Counted from the first letter of the stretch, positions 28,947 through 41,678 are shown. The stretch: 64,000 bases of DNA from Leptospira noguchii serovar Panama str. CZ214 (GCF_000306255.2 NZ_AKWY02000026.1:124001-188000); one strand, 5' to 3'. Notes: generated from the sequence alone by a model not told the origin. Numbers and translations are program-made.

Positions 28947-29775
28947 GGTTATTTTATTTTTATCGGTGGATATTGTTGGTTCTACTGAATACAAAAATAA
29001 AGCTCAATCTCAAAATCATTGGTTGCGTTTTTTTACCATCTTTTACAAAGATTTTAGGATTACGTTCTTAAGTAAAATTGAAGCCCATTCTTCTTTGTTT
29101 CAAAATTTACAATTACTCTCACCAAAATTATGGAAATCTCTTGGAGACGAATTAATTTTTGAATGTGAAATTAAACAACACCAAGAAGTGCAATATCTTG
29201 TAAAAGCATTCTCTGATGCGGTTTTTGATTATTCTCATAATATAAAAGATAAAAACTTATCACTAAAAGGTTGTGCTTGGATTGCAGGCTTTCCAGTTAT
29301 CAACGCAATCATAATTCCAGATAATGACGAAAGTGAAACTAAAGATTACATAGGTCCCCAAATCGATATAGGTTTTAGAATTAGTAAATTTGCTACCGAA
29401 TTAAAATTTATCATTTCCGTCGAGGTATTGATTTTATTGACTAAAGTGACCAATACTTTATTTAAATTCTATATTGAAGAACCGCAACTACTCAAAGGAG
29501 TTATGGGAAATAAACCTTATCCGATCATATGGATTAAGAACGAAAAATCAAAAGAAACATCGTTAAATCAACTTCTAAATAAACATATAAATTCGACAAA
29601 AAACAACGAGTTGAACGAATATTGTTTATCTTTTCTGAAGGAATCTGGAAAGCCGTTCATGCCTCCTTTTTTAGAAAACGATCCTTCATTTAACGAAAGC
29701 CCCGATTGGTATGAGGAAGAATTCAAAAAAGTTGAACAAATTTTATACTATTCTGAAGATAACTTTGGAGAGTAG
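28915..29775 (+). CDS. Class III nucleotidyl-cyclase-like protein
   Basis: A 286-residue protein whose N-terminal 190 residues resemble a class III adenylate/guanylate cyclase domain: LFLSVDIVGSTEYKN gives the first metal Asp (Asp19), LWKSLGDELIFECE gives the second (Asp78), and DYIGPQIDIGFRISKFA matches the late motif that normally contains Asn and Arg, here Asp and Arg. Some substrate-specifying positions may therefore differ from standard adenylate cyclases. The last 90 residues are charged and unrecognised. It starts with ATG at 28915, inside the end of the IrrE-like gene, behind a GGAAGG Shine-Dalgarno. Activity is inferred from motifs only. Confidence 0.7.
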   Translation: MSVIIPSLRRKVILFLSVDIVGSTEYKNKAQSQNHWLRFFTIFYKDFRITFLSKIEAHSSLFQNLQLLSPKLWKSLGDELIFECEIKQHQEVQYLVKAFSDAVFDYSHNIKDKNLSLKGCAWIAGFPVINAIIIPDNDESETKDYIGPQIDIGFRISKFATELKFIISVEVLILLTKVTNTLFKFYIEEPQLLKGVMGNKPYPIIWIKNEKSKETSLNQLLNKHINSTKNNELNEYCLSFLKESGKPFMPPFLENDPSFNESPDWYEEEFKKVEQILYYSEDNFGE

Positions 29776-29780
29776 CCGTT

Positions 29781-30824
29781 TTACGAACCGAATTTATACA
29801 AACACGTGTTAGATGAAATATGATCCAAAGAATCATTAGAAATTTCTTGAATGGCTTTGAATAAAAGATCTTTCGAATAACCCGAATACATTCCTTCCGT
29901 AAGAATTCTTCTAAAACTGCGGGCTCCTTTTTCTCCGTAAAACAGACCCAACATATGCCTAAGTGCGTGATGTGGTTTTCCGTTTTTCTCTTTTAAGATT
30001 ACTTCTTCTATATAATCTTTCATTTTAAGTAAAATTTCTCTCCTACTTAAAGGAGGTAGACTTTCACCGAAAAATAAGGAATCTACTTCCGAAAAAAGAT
30101 AAGGAGTTTCGTATGCGGCTCTTCCGATCATCACTCCGTCGTTTTTTTCGAGTTTTTCCCGAATCGAAGTAAGAGTTCGGATTCCTCCGTTGATCTCTAT
30201 CAAAAGATCTGGAAATTCCTTCTTTAAGGATTCAACATCCGCATAACGTAAAGGGGGAACTTGGCGATTCTGCGCGGGGGTAAGTCCACCTAAAATCGCA
30301 ATTCTAGCATGAACGATAAATCGTCTAACGCCTGTTTGACGAACACATTCTATAAACCTACATAGGTCTTCAAAAGTTTCCTTACCTGGAATTCCAATTC
30401 TACATTTTACGGTTATTGGAATTGAAACGGAAATATCCATTGCAGATGTCAATTCGGCTACCTTTTCTGGGGTTTTCATCAAACAGGCACCAAAATTTCC
30501 TTCTCTTACCCGATCGCTTGGGCAACCCACATTCAAATTGATTTCGGTATATCCATAGTCTTCTCCGATCTTGGAAGATTTTGCAAGCGCCTTCGGGTCA
30601 TCTCCCCCTAACTGAATTGCAAGAGGTAATTCTTCGGGACTATAAGATAAAAGTCGATGACGATCCCCGTGAAGTACGGCTCCAGTATGAATCATCTCTG
30701 TATATAAAAATGTATGTTTAGAAATTAGTCTTAAAAAATATCTAAAATGTCGATCGGTCCAATCCATCATAGGGGCGAGCGAAATGGGATATCGTTTGGG
30801 AATTTTACCGTATTTCTCTAACAT
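29781..30824 (-). CDS. dusA: tRNA-dihydrouridine synthase (DusA type)
   Basis: Dus enzymes reduce uridines in tRNA to dihydrouridine using FMN and NADPH. The 347-residue protein has the TIM-barrel motifs [56 protein letters not shown] with the catalytic Cys (in FGACLM), [30 protein letters not shown] and [16 protein letters not shown]. The N-terminal sequence and length fit DusA rather than DusB or DusC. It is convergent with the cyclase gene, with stops five bases apart, and no clear terminator lies between. Confidence 0.93.
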   Translation of the reverse strand: MLEKYGKIPKRYPISLAPMMDWTDRHFRYFLRLISKHTFLYTEMIHTGAVLHGDRHRLLSYSPEELPLAIQLGGDDPKALAKSSKIGEDYGYTEINLNVGCPSDRVREGNFGACLMKTPEKVAELTSAMDISVSIPITVKCRIGIPGKETFEDLCRFIECVRQTGVRRFIVHARIAILGGLTPAQNRQVPPLRYADVESLKKEFPDLLIEINGGIRTLTSIREKLEKNDGVMIGRAAYETPYLFSEVDSLFFGESLPPLSRREILLKMKDYIEEVILKEKNGKPHHALRHMLGLFYGEKGARSFRRILTEGMYSGYSKDLLFKAIQEISNDSLDHISSNTCLYKFGS

Positions 30825-31002
30825 AAAAGAATCGGATTACCAGAATATTATTCCGGACCCTTCGGTCAAGAACCCTCTCAATTATAATTAAAGCTTGGAA
30901 ATTAAAAACTTTAAAGAAATAAAAAACAAATTTAAAAACAATAAAAGCAGACAGGTTTAAATACAAATTCTAAAATGAATTGTAAAAGAATATAAGTAAA
31001 AG

Positions 31003-32021
<1,019 letters not shown>

Positions 32022-32022
<1 letters not shown>

Positions 32023-33965
32023 TGCTTACTTGGAAAGATAATCTTACTCCTATATCCGAACGATTTAATGATATTTATTTTTCTCCGGAAAACGGGTTGG
32101 AGGAAACTAAACATGTTTTTATCGGCGGGAATGATCTTTACAATAGATGGAAAAATTTGAATATTCAAAATTCTTTTTGTATTTTGGAATTGGGTTTTGG
32201 TACGGGACTTAACTTTTTAACCGCCTGGAAAGAATATTTAGAGTTCAAAAATCGGTTTAGGTTACATTTTATATCCGTTGAAAAATTTCCTCTCAGTCGG
32301 GAAGAAATTTCCAAAGCTCTCTCCGTGTTTTCAGAACTTGCGGAAATTAAAAAGGAGTTTCTATTCTCATATCAGGATTTAATTCCTGGAATGAACTATT
32401 TCCAATTTTTAGAAGGAAAAATTCATCTCTCTCTTTTTTTGGGAGACGTCTCTATTGCGTTAGGCGAAATATCTGGAAAGGTGGATGCCATTTTTTTGGA
32501 CGGATTTGCTCCTTCTAAAAATCCTGAGATGTGGGACAAATCTGTTTTAGAAAACTTAAAATACGTTTCTAAGAAAGAAACAACGTTATCCACATTTACG
32601 GTGGCAAGAACGGTTCGAGATTCTTTATCTTCCGCTGGATTTAAGTTGGAAAAACGTCCTGGTTTTGGAAGAAAAAGAGAGATGTTGATCGGAAGTTGTT
32701 CCGATTCTTTTTTAGAATCAAATTCAAAAGAAAAACCTTGGTGTAAACGAGCTTATCCGGAATTACAAATTAAAACTGCAGCGATCGTAGGAGCGGGAAT
32801 TGCGGGTTCCACTCTTGCCTATTCCTTATCAAAACGAGGAATACAAGTTTTTCTGATCGATCCTTGTGGGATTGCAAAGGAAACTTCAGGAATTCCAATA
32901 GCGATTTCTCATCCTCATCTAACTAAAATTCCAGGACCTATCAGTCTATTCACGTTACGCGCCTTTAGATATGCTCTTTCTTTTCTTTCTTTATTTGCGG
33001 ATCAAAACTTTTTTGGAAAGACAGGATTATTTCATAGTGTAACTGAGGAAATGAATTCGGAAAGATTTCAAAAGGGTATAGAAAATCATAAACTTTCCGA
33101 AGAAATTGTGTTTTGGAAACCGATTGCTTCCGAGCTTCAGAATGGAAATCTTTTAGAGAACGAATCAGGAATTTTTTTCCGAAACGGATTTTGGACTCGC
33201 CCTGAATTTATTGCAAAAAAATGTGTCGAACAACCAGGAATCGAATTTATAAAGGGAACCGCACATCATATAGAACAAAATGGGACTTCTTGGAAACTAC
33301 TAATTCAAGAATCAGGTCGAGAAGTAGTTGCGGATTCTATTATATTCTGTAATTCTCATTCGATTGGAAAATTAGTTGCTTCTTTGTTTGAAGGAGAAGA
33401 GCCGTTTCTAATTCAAAAAGTTAGAGGACAACTTATATCTTTAAAAGAAACGGAAAAATCATTCTGTATCTCGAACATTTTATGTGCAGAACATTATTTG
33501 ACTCCTTCTATTTTGGGAGAACATACTTTAGGTTCTACTTTTGACGAATTTGATTTAAATCCATTTCCCCGAAAAGAAGATACGGACCGACTTTTAGAAT
33601 TTGTTCAAAAGAAATATCCAAGTTTAGATTTTGATTCAAGTTGTGTGCTTACTGAAAAAGTGGGGTTGCGGGCTCAAACTCCGGACCGTCTCCCGATTTT
33701 AGGTCCGATCTTCGATCCAAGAGAATTTAAAAAAATTTATAAAGAAATCGATTTGCCTAAAAATAAGAATAAAACTTTCCCGAATTTAAAAACGATTCAA
33801 GGGTTATATGTATTTGGAGGTTTAGGTTCAAGAGGAATTTTAAGTTCTTTTTTAGGTTCTGAGATTCTTGCCTCTTTGATATTGGGCGAGCCGGTTTCTG
33901 TTGAATCTTCCATTTTAGAATCTTTACATCCCGCAAGATTTCTTTATCGAAAGATTCGTAAATAA
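32022..33965 (+). CDS. mnmC: tRNA 5-methylaminomethyl-2-thiouridine biosynthesis bifunctional protein MnmC
   Basis: MnmC finishes the wobble-uridine mnm5s2U modification: a C-terminal FAD oxidase removes the carboxymethyl group and an N-terminal methyltransferase adds a methyl. The 647-residue length fits the fused form. The N-terminal half has [22 protein letters not shown], the SAM-binding [17 protein letters not shown], and [16 protein letters not shown]. The FAD domain begins near residue 247 with [21 protein letters not shown] and ends with [16 protein letters not shown]. The ATG overlaps the stop of the preceding gene. No frameshift is seen. Confidence 0.93.
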
Positions 33966-34109
33966 ATTTGGTTTGTGAAAAAAGAATATTAGATTTTTAT
34001 TTAGGAAGCATAAATGAATTTTTAATTTGATGTCTTCGACAAACGGCGATTTTATGAATAAAATTGATATTGAGAACACTGTTTTCGGATTTTATAGAGC
34101 TTCCCTATA

Positions 34110-34203
34110 GTTGTTGAAAAATTCCATAGTTCAGATCAACAAAACTGTCTCAATCAATCGTTTCCATAAAACGAAAACTGATGGAGAATTAATTTTTCAA
34201 CTC
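34110..34203 (+). mobile_element. MITE-like inverted-repeat element, copy 4
   Basis: About 94 bases in the opposite orientation to copies 1-3. The left end reads GTTGTTGAAAAATTCCATAG and the right end ATTTTTCAACTC, next to TA at 34204-34205. Interior ATCAATCGTTTCCATAAAACG is the complement of the core in the other copies. Confidence 0.8.
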
Positions 34204-34213
34204 TAATAAAGTG

Positions 34214-34597
34214 AGTTCGATCATAATTCATTTTTCTGCAAAAACTCGGAATCTGAACTTTACGGATTGATTCTTAAAATGTGGGAACTACTGCAATTTA
34301 AAGATAAAAGTTTATAACAATTGAATCTGCCACATTCAAACGTGGGAACTCACACAAAACTTAAGTTTTTCTGTAAAATGATGTGGGAACTATCACAAAT
34401 CACGATTTTACGAACAAATCTCTAATGTAGGAACTACCACATTTTTATAATAACGAAAAAACGATTCGAAGATCTCTATCTTGTTTTAAGAGATAAAATC
34501 TGTGGGAACTACCGCAGCACAAACAAATTCTAAAATTGTAGGAGCTCATACTTTTAGAAAATTCTTTCTCATTTTTTTACGCAGAACGTATGTTAAA
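34214..34597 (-). repeat. Large dispersed repeat block, inverted copy
   Basis: Starts GTGAGTTCGATCATAATTCA and ends AAAATTCTTTCTCATTTTTTTACG, the reverse complement of the block layout at 53226-53580. Internal landmarks ACTTTACGGATTGATTCTTA and AAGTTTATAACAATTGAAT match in complement. It contains several GTGGGAAC motifs at regular spacing. Confidence 0.7.
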
Positions 34598-34860
34598 TAA
34601 AGGCCATACTTTATTTTTACTTAAAATGTTGATTATAAGATATTTTTGAAATAGCTTGTGGTCGATTTAAATTATTTTTGAACACGTTCAAAAAAGTATA
34701 GACAAAATATAAATAAAATTTCAAATTCAAAAATCTTTAAAAGAGAAATTGAATTATACTTTTAAAAAAAGTATAATTTAGAAATGGATTGCATCCGAGT
34801 TTTTCAAAAAAGATCGGTAAAAAGCGTATTTTTCTAAAAATTTGGATTTAGGAGAACTTT

Positions 34861-35823
34861 ATGGAGTCGGACCAAATTTCTAAAACAAAAGGAATCGTTA
34901 CCTTTTATATATTTGGAATTCTATTTCTTGTGTTTTTGTTTACAGCTCCTTTTTGGGCTTTGAAAGGAGAATATGGAATGGCTCTTTTTATTGCATTTCC
35001 GTTTTCGATAGGGTTGTTGATGTGGTTTCATTTACTTTTTATTTTCACAAAAACTCCTAAAAGGAAATTTTTATATATAGGGATTGCTACGATTTTATCT
35101 GCTGGTTTTTCCATTTTCACATTTCTAGTTTTCGGAAAGGAGGGTTTGATCTGTATTTTAATGGCGTTTCCTATTGCTTTCCTTTTAATTTTTATCGGAG
35201 CCTTGGTCGGTTCTTATATCTACATGAAAAATTTGTCCAAGTATTTAGTAATTTTAATAGTACTATTTTTTAACGTGTCCGCGTATATTTATGATCGGAA
35301 TAATAAAAACTTCGAAAAACAAAAAGTTCAAACTTCAATCGAAATCAATACTTCTAAAAAAGAAGTCTGGAACCAGATTGTTTCTCCGTTTGAATTTGGA
35401 GAGGCGGAAAATTTTTTCCTTCGTAACGGAGTTTCTTATCCGGTTTTTATGAGAATTGTAAAACAAAATGGAAAACTTTTTTTATTATGTAAATACACAA
35501 ATGGAACAATATCGGCTAACGTGGATTCTTTTGAAAATTTGGAAAGGTTTTCATTTTCATTTCCTGAACCACAAGTTACTATGAAAGAAACGTCTTTGTA
35601 CGGAGAAGTAGAACCGAAACATATTCGAGGTAAAATTTGGGCGGTACTCGGAGAATTTCATCTGGTAGAGGTTTCCGAAAACAAAACTAAAATAGTTGCT
35701 ACAACAGAATACGTGAATAGTCTCGGCCCTAAATTTTATTGGAAACTATGGGAAGATTATCTGATAGACGAAATTCATCTTCATGTTCTGAACAAGATTA
35801 AAAATAAAATTGAACAAAGATGA
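34861..35823 (+). CDS. Membrane protein with C-terminal SRPBCC/START-like domain
   Basis: A 320-residue protein. About four hydrophobic helices occupy residues 10-145 (GIVTFYIFGILFLVFLFTA, MALFIAFPFSIGLLMWFHLL, FLYIGIATILSAGFSIFTF, ICILMAFPIAFLLIFIGALV, plus LVILIVLFFNVSAYIY). The C-terminal part from about residue 158 (TSIEINTSKKEVWNQIVSP, RFSFSFPEP, GEFHLVEVSENKTKIVATTEY) resembles a polyketide-cyclase/START-like helix-grip domain that binds hydrophobic ligands. The ATG at 34861 has an excellent AGGAG. Function is unknown; it is probably a single-gene unit. Confidence 0.75.
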   Translation: MESDQISKTKGIVTFYIFGILFLVFLFTAPFWALKGEYGMALFIAFPFSIGLLMWFHLLFIFTKTPKRKFLYIGIATILSAGFSIFTFLVFGKEGLICILMAFPIAFLLIFIGALVGSYIYMKNLSKYLVILIVLFFNVSAYIYDRNNKNFEKQKVQTSIEINTSKKEVWNQIVSPFEFGEAENFFLRNGVSYPVFMRIVKQNGKLFLLCKYTNGTISANVDSFENLERFSFSFPEPQVTMKETSLYGEVEPKHIRGKIWAVLGEFHLVEVSENKTKIVATTEYVNSLGPKFYWKLWEDYLIDEIHLHVLNKIKNKIEQR

Positions 35824-36156
35824 GTTTGTTTCCAAATCTTATGACTTGAACTTATAAAAACGAGTTTGTTCAAAAAGTTAAAATGTGATCTCACTCAGAA
35901 AACAATAATAATTTCGAATTAAATATAATTTGTATGAACTTCTACATTTTTATACAATCGATCGTTAATTTAGCTTTTACTCAAAACTATAATAGAGTGT
36001 TTATATTTTGCTTTAAAAAAGTGTCTTATGATAAAATTTAAATACTCAATTTTATAAAAGTCAGTAATTATCTTTATACGTTCGAGAAGTAAAACAATTA
36101 AGATATAAATTGAAAAATATAATCGTATTATAAATTGAGTATATAAATAAAATAGA
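35824..36156. other. AT-rich gap, little recognised
   Basis: About 330 AT-rich bases with no gene. A weak relative of the short motif (TGAACTTCTACATTTTTATA) lies near 35936. No hairpin or regulator site stands out. Confidence 0.45.
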
Positions 36157-36846
36157 ATGCTCTTAAATAAAATTAAAAATCAAAAAAGATTTTTTGACCT
36201 TTTTTCAGAAAGTTATAGTTTAATAGAATTACTTACGTTGGGTTTTGCGAATCGGGCTAGAAAACGTTCTCTTATCATTTTGAATCCTTTGAAGGATAAT
36301 ATTGTTTGTGATTTGATGTGTGGTAATGGGCAAAACATTGGAATTTTAAGAAAGTATTTCCATTGTAAAAAAATCATAGGTGTAGACGTTTCTATTCGTA
36401 TGATCGGGTGTGCAAGAAATCGTTTTGGAGAAGAGAATATACTTTATTTTACGGAAAATGTTTTGGCTTCTTCCGTTCCTTCTAATTATTGTGACGCGGT
36501 TTGTTGTACTTTCGGATTAAAAACTCTTTTACCTGAACAAAGAAATCTTTTAATTTTGGAAGTGTATAGGATTTTAAAACCTTCCGGCACTTTTGTCTTT
36601 GTAGAATTATCTGAACCTGTTGGTTTTGTTTATATTTTCTGGAAATTATATTTTGTATATTTTCTTCCTCTGATTGGAAAATTATTTTCTTATCCGTTTG
36701 TGAAAAATAAATATTTAGCAAATTCAATCTCTACTTTTGGTAATATCTTCTCTGACGAACCATCCTTTCGTTCCGTGTTTTCCAAAGTAAATCTGTTTAG
36801 TTGGTATGGTGGAATTGTGACTGGTGTTTTTGGGCAAAAATTATAA
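36157..36846 (+). CDS. SAM-dependent methyltransferase (UbiE/COQ5-like)
   Basis: A 229-residue class I methyltransferase. Motif I is CDLMCGNGQNIGILRKYF, motif II is KKIIGVDVSIRMIGCARNRFG, and the post-core motif is ILKPSGTFVFVELSEPVG. The N-terminal RFFDLFSESYSLIELLTLGFANRARK and the overall layout resemble UbiE-like quinone methyltransferases. A hydrophobic stretch IFWKLYFVYFLPLIGKLF may sit against the membrane. The substrate is unknown. Poor Shine-Dalgarno and a very AT-rich setting suggest low expression. No neighbour suggests a pathway. Confidence 0.8.
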   Translation: MLLNKIKNQKRFFDLFSESYSLIELLTLGFANRARKRSLIILNPLKDNIVCDLMCGNGQNIGILRKYFHCKKIIGVDVSIRMIGCARNRFGEENILYFTENVLASSVPSNYCDAVCCTFGLKTLLPEQRNLLILEVYRILKPSGTFVFVELSEPVGFVYIFWKLYFVYFLPLIGKLFSYPFVKNKYLANSISTFGNIFSDEPSFRSVFSKVNLFSWYGGIVTGVFGQKL

Positions 36847-37298
36847 CGATATTTTTCAAAAACTCTAAAAGGTTTCAATTTTATTGATACTTAATTTATT
36901 AAGTGTATATTATAATATTTTAATTTATTAAAATATTTGTAAATTTGGGGACCAAGTCAAAGGCGATTATTATGTTGCGCCTATAACGAAATTCATAAAG
37001 AGAGTTTTACTGAATTAAAAAACTTAGAAAATGTTTTGTCAATTACAGAGCAAAATATTAGGTATTCTTTTGTATAGCTCTAAGTGGAATAAAATGGAAG
37101 TTTGTTTCTTGATTATGGAGGTAGTGTAAAGAACGAATTGAATGTTTTCTTTGGATCTCTGGGCTATGATTTTCTGTTTTTCTGGGGAACCAAAATTATG
37201 AATACAAATGAACGAGTAAATTTTTTGTGAAGATTTTCTAATTTTCCTTTAAAGACTTCTAGAACTTTTCTATAATATCCTTAGAAGGAGTAAATACG
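36847..37298. other. AT-rich gap upstream of a small gene
   Basis: About 450 bases without a gene. The phrase AAAGGCGATTATTATGTTGCGCC near 36959 resembles dispersed phrases near 14190 and 18246. The last 12 bases hold the Shine-Dalgarno of the next gene. Confidence 0.45.
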
Positions 37299-37487
37299 AT
37301 GTCATATATGGCAGTGGGATCTAGGCAGATTCTTTTTTCGGATTCAATAGCGCCGGCGGCAACCGGTTCTTCTCCGAGAGAGATTGTGGCTACTCAGGAC
37401 AATCAAACAAAAAGCCCGGACGTTTCTGTGGTTTCTCCAGGATCTCCACCTTCTTCGATTGGTAACAATATAGATTTATACGTTTAA
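37299..37487 (+). CDS. Small Ser/Pro-rich protein of unknown function
   Basis: A 62-residue protein with no recognised domain. It is rich in Ser, Pro and Ala (SIAPAATGSSPRE, VVSPGSPPSSIGNN), probably disordered, and has no signal peptide. A strong Shine-Dalgarno (AGAAGGAG) with good spacing precedes the ATG at 37299, and the ORF stops seven bases before the next gene, supporting a real two-gene unit with the membrane protein that follows. Confidence 0.65.
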   Translation: MSYMAVGSRQILFSDSIAPAATGSSPREIVATQDNQTKSPDVSVVSPGSPPSSIGNNIDLYV

Positions 37488-37493
37488 ACTTTT

Positions 37494-37880
<387 letters not shown>

Positions 37881-38222
37881 AAATCAAATTTGTTATAATT
37901 ATTTTTTATTTCTTTAAGAATTGGAAGTTGCAACAATCTTCGATTGAAATTGAATCATCATCTTTCAAACTATATATTAAGAAAATATAAAATACTCGTT
38001 TCGCGTATCATTTGGATGTATGAAAATGAACAATCGATTTTAAGAAGATGTAGAAGTTATCACCTTTTATTTTCAAAATGTATTTTTTTTTGAATGAAAA
38101 TCTCATTTTAACTTTTGAACAAGTTCATCATATTATGCAGACGCGTAGTTAAATAGAATTGAAACACAAAAATCTTGACGTTGATAATAAAAATGATTAT
38201 CTATCTATTTACAGGTAGGTAT
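37881..38222. other. AT-rich gap, nothing recognised
   Basis: About 340 AT-rich bases. A forward ORF overlapping the preceding gene (ending 37990) is out of frame and unconvincing. No repeat motif or hairpin stands out. Confidence 0.45.
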
Positions 38223-38672
38223 ATGAATCAAAATAAAAAAACAAAAAATGAATGGTTCTTCATTTTTATCTTGTTAGGTGTTTTTTTTATAAGTCCTAAA
38301 AACGTAAAATCTCAAAGTGAGACTCCTATTTCTACTTTCTGGAAGGAATTTAAAGATGCATTTCTCAAAAACGATCGAGAGAAGTTAGCAAGCTTGTCCC
38401 GATTTCCGATCAAAATGCCGTATGGATATACTCAAATTAAGAATAAGAAAGAGTTTTTAAAACGTTATGATGAAATTTTTTTTCATCAAGCTGATACAAA
38501 GGAATGTTTTCAAAAAGAAAAACAACCGGTTATAGATCCGGAAAATAGTAAAGAATATATCATTAGTTGTAAAATGAGAAATGGAGCACCGGACGAAGAA
38601 CCTGTCATTTACGGATTTACATATACTAAAACCGGTTGGAAATTATTTTATCTTGATAATATCAACGAGTGA
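38223..38672 (+). CDS. Secreted hypothetical protein
   Basis: A 149-residue protein with a basic N-terminus, a hydrophobic signal segment (WFFIFILLGVFFISP) and probable cleavage after NVKSQS. The mature part (FWKEFKDAFLKNDREKLASLSRFPIKMPYGYTQIKNKKEFLKRY, ending YTKTGWKLFYLDNINE) has the layout of small NTF2-like/DUF4348-type periplasmic proteins, with two cysteines (KECFQ, ISCKM) that could form a disulfide. The ATG at 38223 with AGGTAGG upstream is preferred to the ORF start at 38175. Function is unknown. Confidence 0.7.
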   Translation: MNQNKKTKNEWFFIFILLGVFFISPKNVKSQSETPISTFWKEFKDAFLKNDREKLASLSRFPIKMPYGYTQIKNKKEFLKRYDEIFFHQADTKECFQKEKQPVIDPENSKEYIISCKMRNGAPDEEPVIYGFTYTKTGWKLFYLDNINE

Positions 38673-39327
38673 ACAGCTAAGTAAAATTTAAAACTTAAAA
38701 ACTTTTACACAAAATTGTTGTTTTACGGTTTTTATCGAATTAAAAATTGATTTGATAGGGATTCCAAGAGTATTCGTCAAGTGACCATAGAGCGAGGCGC
38801 TAATTGGGAAACTTAGTAGGTGGATTAGCATTTAGGAAGTGAGGTTTTTAAGTCTTATAAAAATGTGGGAACTATCACAAACATGATTTTACAGTAAAAC
38901 TTTGAACTGTAAAAACTATTGTATATTACAATTTTACAGGCAAACTTTAAAATTGTAGCAGTTCATACTTCTATAAAATTCTTTCTCTTAGGCCGAACTC
39001 ACATTAAAATATTGCAGTTCCCACAGATTACTTCACATCTGAAGTTTGCGGTCATTTCGGTGTTTTTTATCAAAAATTCGTAGTTTTTAGATATTTAGAC
39101 AAGTTATTGCTCAAAATTATATAATCAAATATCAATGTTTTGTATTAAAACAGAATTTTATAATATAAAATAGTAATAATATATTCCATTTGAATGAATA
39201 TTATGCGCCCAAATAATTACTTGGGTAATATGATTGTTTCTATTTTAAAAATTTTTAGTAAAAATGCTGTTATTTTTGATACTGTGTCTCAGAATCTGGT
39301 AAATTAATTATTAACGAGGATTCAATT
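38673..39327. repeat. Gene-free region with short motif copies
   Basis: No gene. TGTGGGAACTATCACA lies near 38865 and GCAGTTCCCACAGATT near 39010. The stretch 38868-39012 partly matches the large repeat block in reverse and ends at GAACTCACATTAA. The right part is AT-rich and leads to the sphingomyelinase-like gene, with GAGG just before its start. Confidence 0.6.
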
Positions 39328-40666
39328 ATGCGAAATGTTTTCCGAAAAAAAACTAATGAAGTGCAAAATACATGCAAAAAATTGAAATATCTAATGTGTT
39401 TTTATTACCTCTTTGTATTTTTTTTGAATTGTTTGCCAGATAAACAAAGTCTACATGCAGATTTACTAATGAATATTTTGTTTCTTCCTAAGAATCAAAA
39501 TATTCAATTTACAAATATAAGTGCAGAAAGACTTGGGACTGAAGCTCAATTATCTCAGGGGGTGGATATAAAAGTTCTAAGTTACAATCTTTTTATGTAT
39601 CATAAAGGACTTTTTAATTCTGGAAATTGGGGTCAAGAGAAAAGAGCGCAGTTGCTCGCAAATTCAAAATATGTTAAAGATCAGGATGTAATTGTTTTGG
39701 AAGGTGTTTTTGATACAAAGTCGAAAAATGTACTTTTAGATGGACTTCGTTCTCAATATCCAAATTTAACCGATGTAATTGGAAGAACTAAATACGGTTG
39801 GAATCAAACTTTAGGTGATTTTAGAGCTTTTCCGCTTGATAACGATTATAATGGAGGAGTAGTCGTTTTAAGCAAATGGCCTATTGAAGAAAAGATACAA
39901 TACATCTTTGAAAATCACGGATGTGGAAACGATTATTATTATAACAAAGGATTTGCTTACGTAAAAATTAATAAAGGCGGTCATAAGTATCATATTATTG
40001 GAACTGATGTTCAAAATAATTTTTGTTCGGATTTGGGACAAAATGCAAGAAAACATCAATTCACTGAGATTAAAAAATTTATTGATTTGAAACAAATTCC
40101 AAAAGATGAACCTATATTTCTGACTGGGAGTCTTAACGTAGACAAAGATAATTTAGAATATCAAGATATGTTAATGATTCTTAGTGTAGATGAACCCCAT
40201 TACGCAGGAGTTTCTTATACATGGGATCCTAAAAAAAACGCAATTGCTTCTTACACCAACAGCACTGGTCAAGTATCCAGATATTTGGAATACATATTTG
40301 TTGTAAAAACTCATTCTAAGCCTAAAGTCTGGCAAAATTTGGCGTATGACCCAATTACGTCGACTACTTGGAACGTTGCCGGATACACGGGGTATGAGTT
40401 TTCTAATCACTATCCTGTTTATGGTTTTACTTATGCGGATTCTAATACTCCAACTCAATCTGCACATAGAAGAAATTACGACCAAGTATCTTTTGAATCA
40501 GTGGCAACTGGAAAAAAAATCCAAGCTGATCCTAAACAAGCAAATGGATGGTTACAAGTAAACACATCGGATGAAACTGAATTTACAAAGTTCAATCTAT
40601 TACAGGAGGATGATCCAAAATCCAATACTAATTGTCTTACTGACATTTGCATAATATATCACCAAT

Positions 40667-41137
<471 letters not shown>

Positions 41138-41162
41138 GGTAGGTATTTGCGTTAAACCGCTT

Positions 41163-41678
41163 TCATCGATAAAAACTATCTTTCTTCGCTCTTTTTGGGC
41201 TTTTTTTAACTTTCAGCCAACGACGCTTCTTCCAATTCGAGATCGCTTTTTCATCTCGTTCTTTAGCTCGTCGAATCGGCTTTTGTACACTAAAACCAAT
41301 TCTACGTAATATTTTCCATACATGATCCGGATGATAGTGGATACAGAACTTCTTTTCTATTAACTTTGCTACACGACGACAAGTCCAAATCGGAGTATCG
41401 AAGCCGTGTTTCATTGGACCTTCGATTAACATGCTCGTGAGTTCTTCTACTTGCGATTCCGTCAAGCGAGGAAGTCTACCGGCTCGACCGTTCCAAAGAA
41501 CAGATTCTTCGCCTCCTTCCTCTACTTGTTTCTCCCACTGCCTTACTGCATGCCGAGTCACTCCCAGACGACGCGCCACTTCAGATCTTTTAATCCCTTC
41601 CCCTCGCAGCTTCAGGCCTTTTAAACGACGTTTCTCTAATCCTTTGAAATCTCGTTTCACTCCCGCTATATTACCCAT
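41163..41678 (-). CDS. IS630 transposase OrfA, copy 2 (A7 variant)
   Basis: The same HTH-bearing protein as at 18349-18852 up to the poly-A run. With seven A bases the frame changes and the ORF ends [14 protein letters not shown] (171 residues) instead of [10 protein letters not shown]. In this register the zero-frame A AAA AAG heptamer is lost, and reaching the DDE frame needs a +1 or -2 shift, or RNA polymerase slippage. This copy may therefore make little or no full transposase. Confidence 0.88.
   Translation of the reverse strand: MGNIAGVKRDFKGLEKRRLKGLKLRGEGIKRSEVARRLGVTRHAVRQWEKQVEEGGEESVLWNGRAGRLPRLTESQVEELTSMLIEGPMKHGFDTPIWTCRRVAKLIEKKFCIHYHPDHVWKILRRIGFSVQKPIRRAKERDEKAISNWKKRRWLKVKKSPKRAKKDSFYR

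Larger units (their letters stand above)
33966..34860. repeat. Gene-free region with MITE and large repeat block
   Basis: No gene. It holds the MITE-like element 34110-34203 and an inverted copy of the large repeat block at about 34214-34597, with GTGGGAAC cores near 34281, 34343, 34382 and 34502, and diverged copies near 34424 and 34540. The rest is AT-rich. The promoter of the next gene lies at the right end. Confidence 0.7.
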
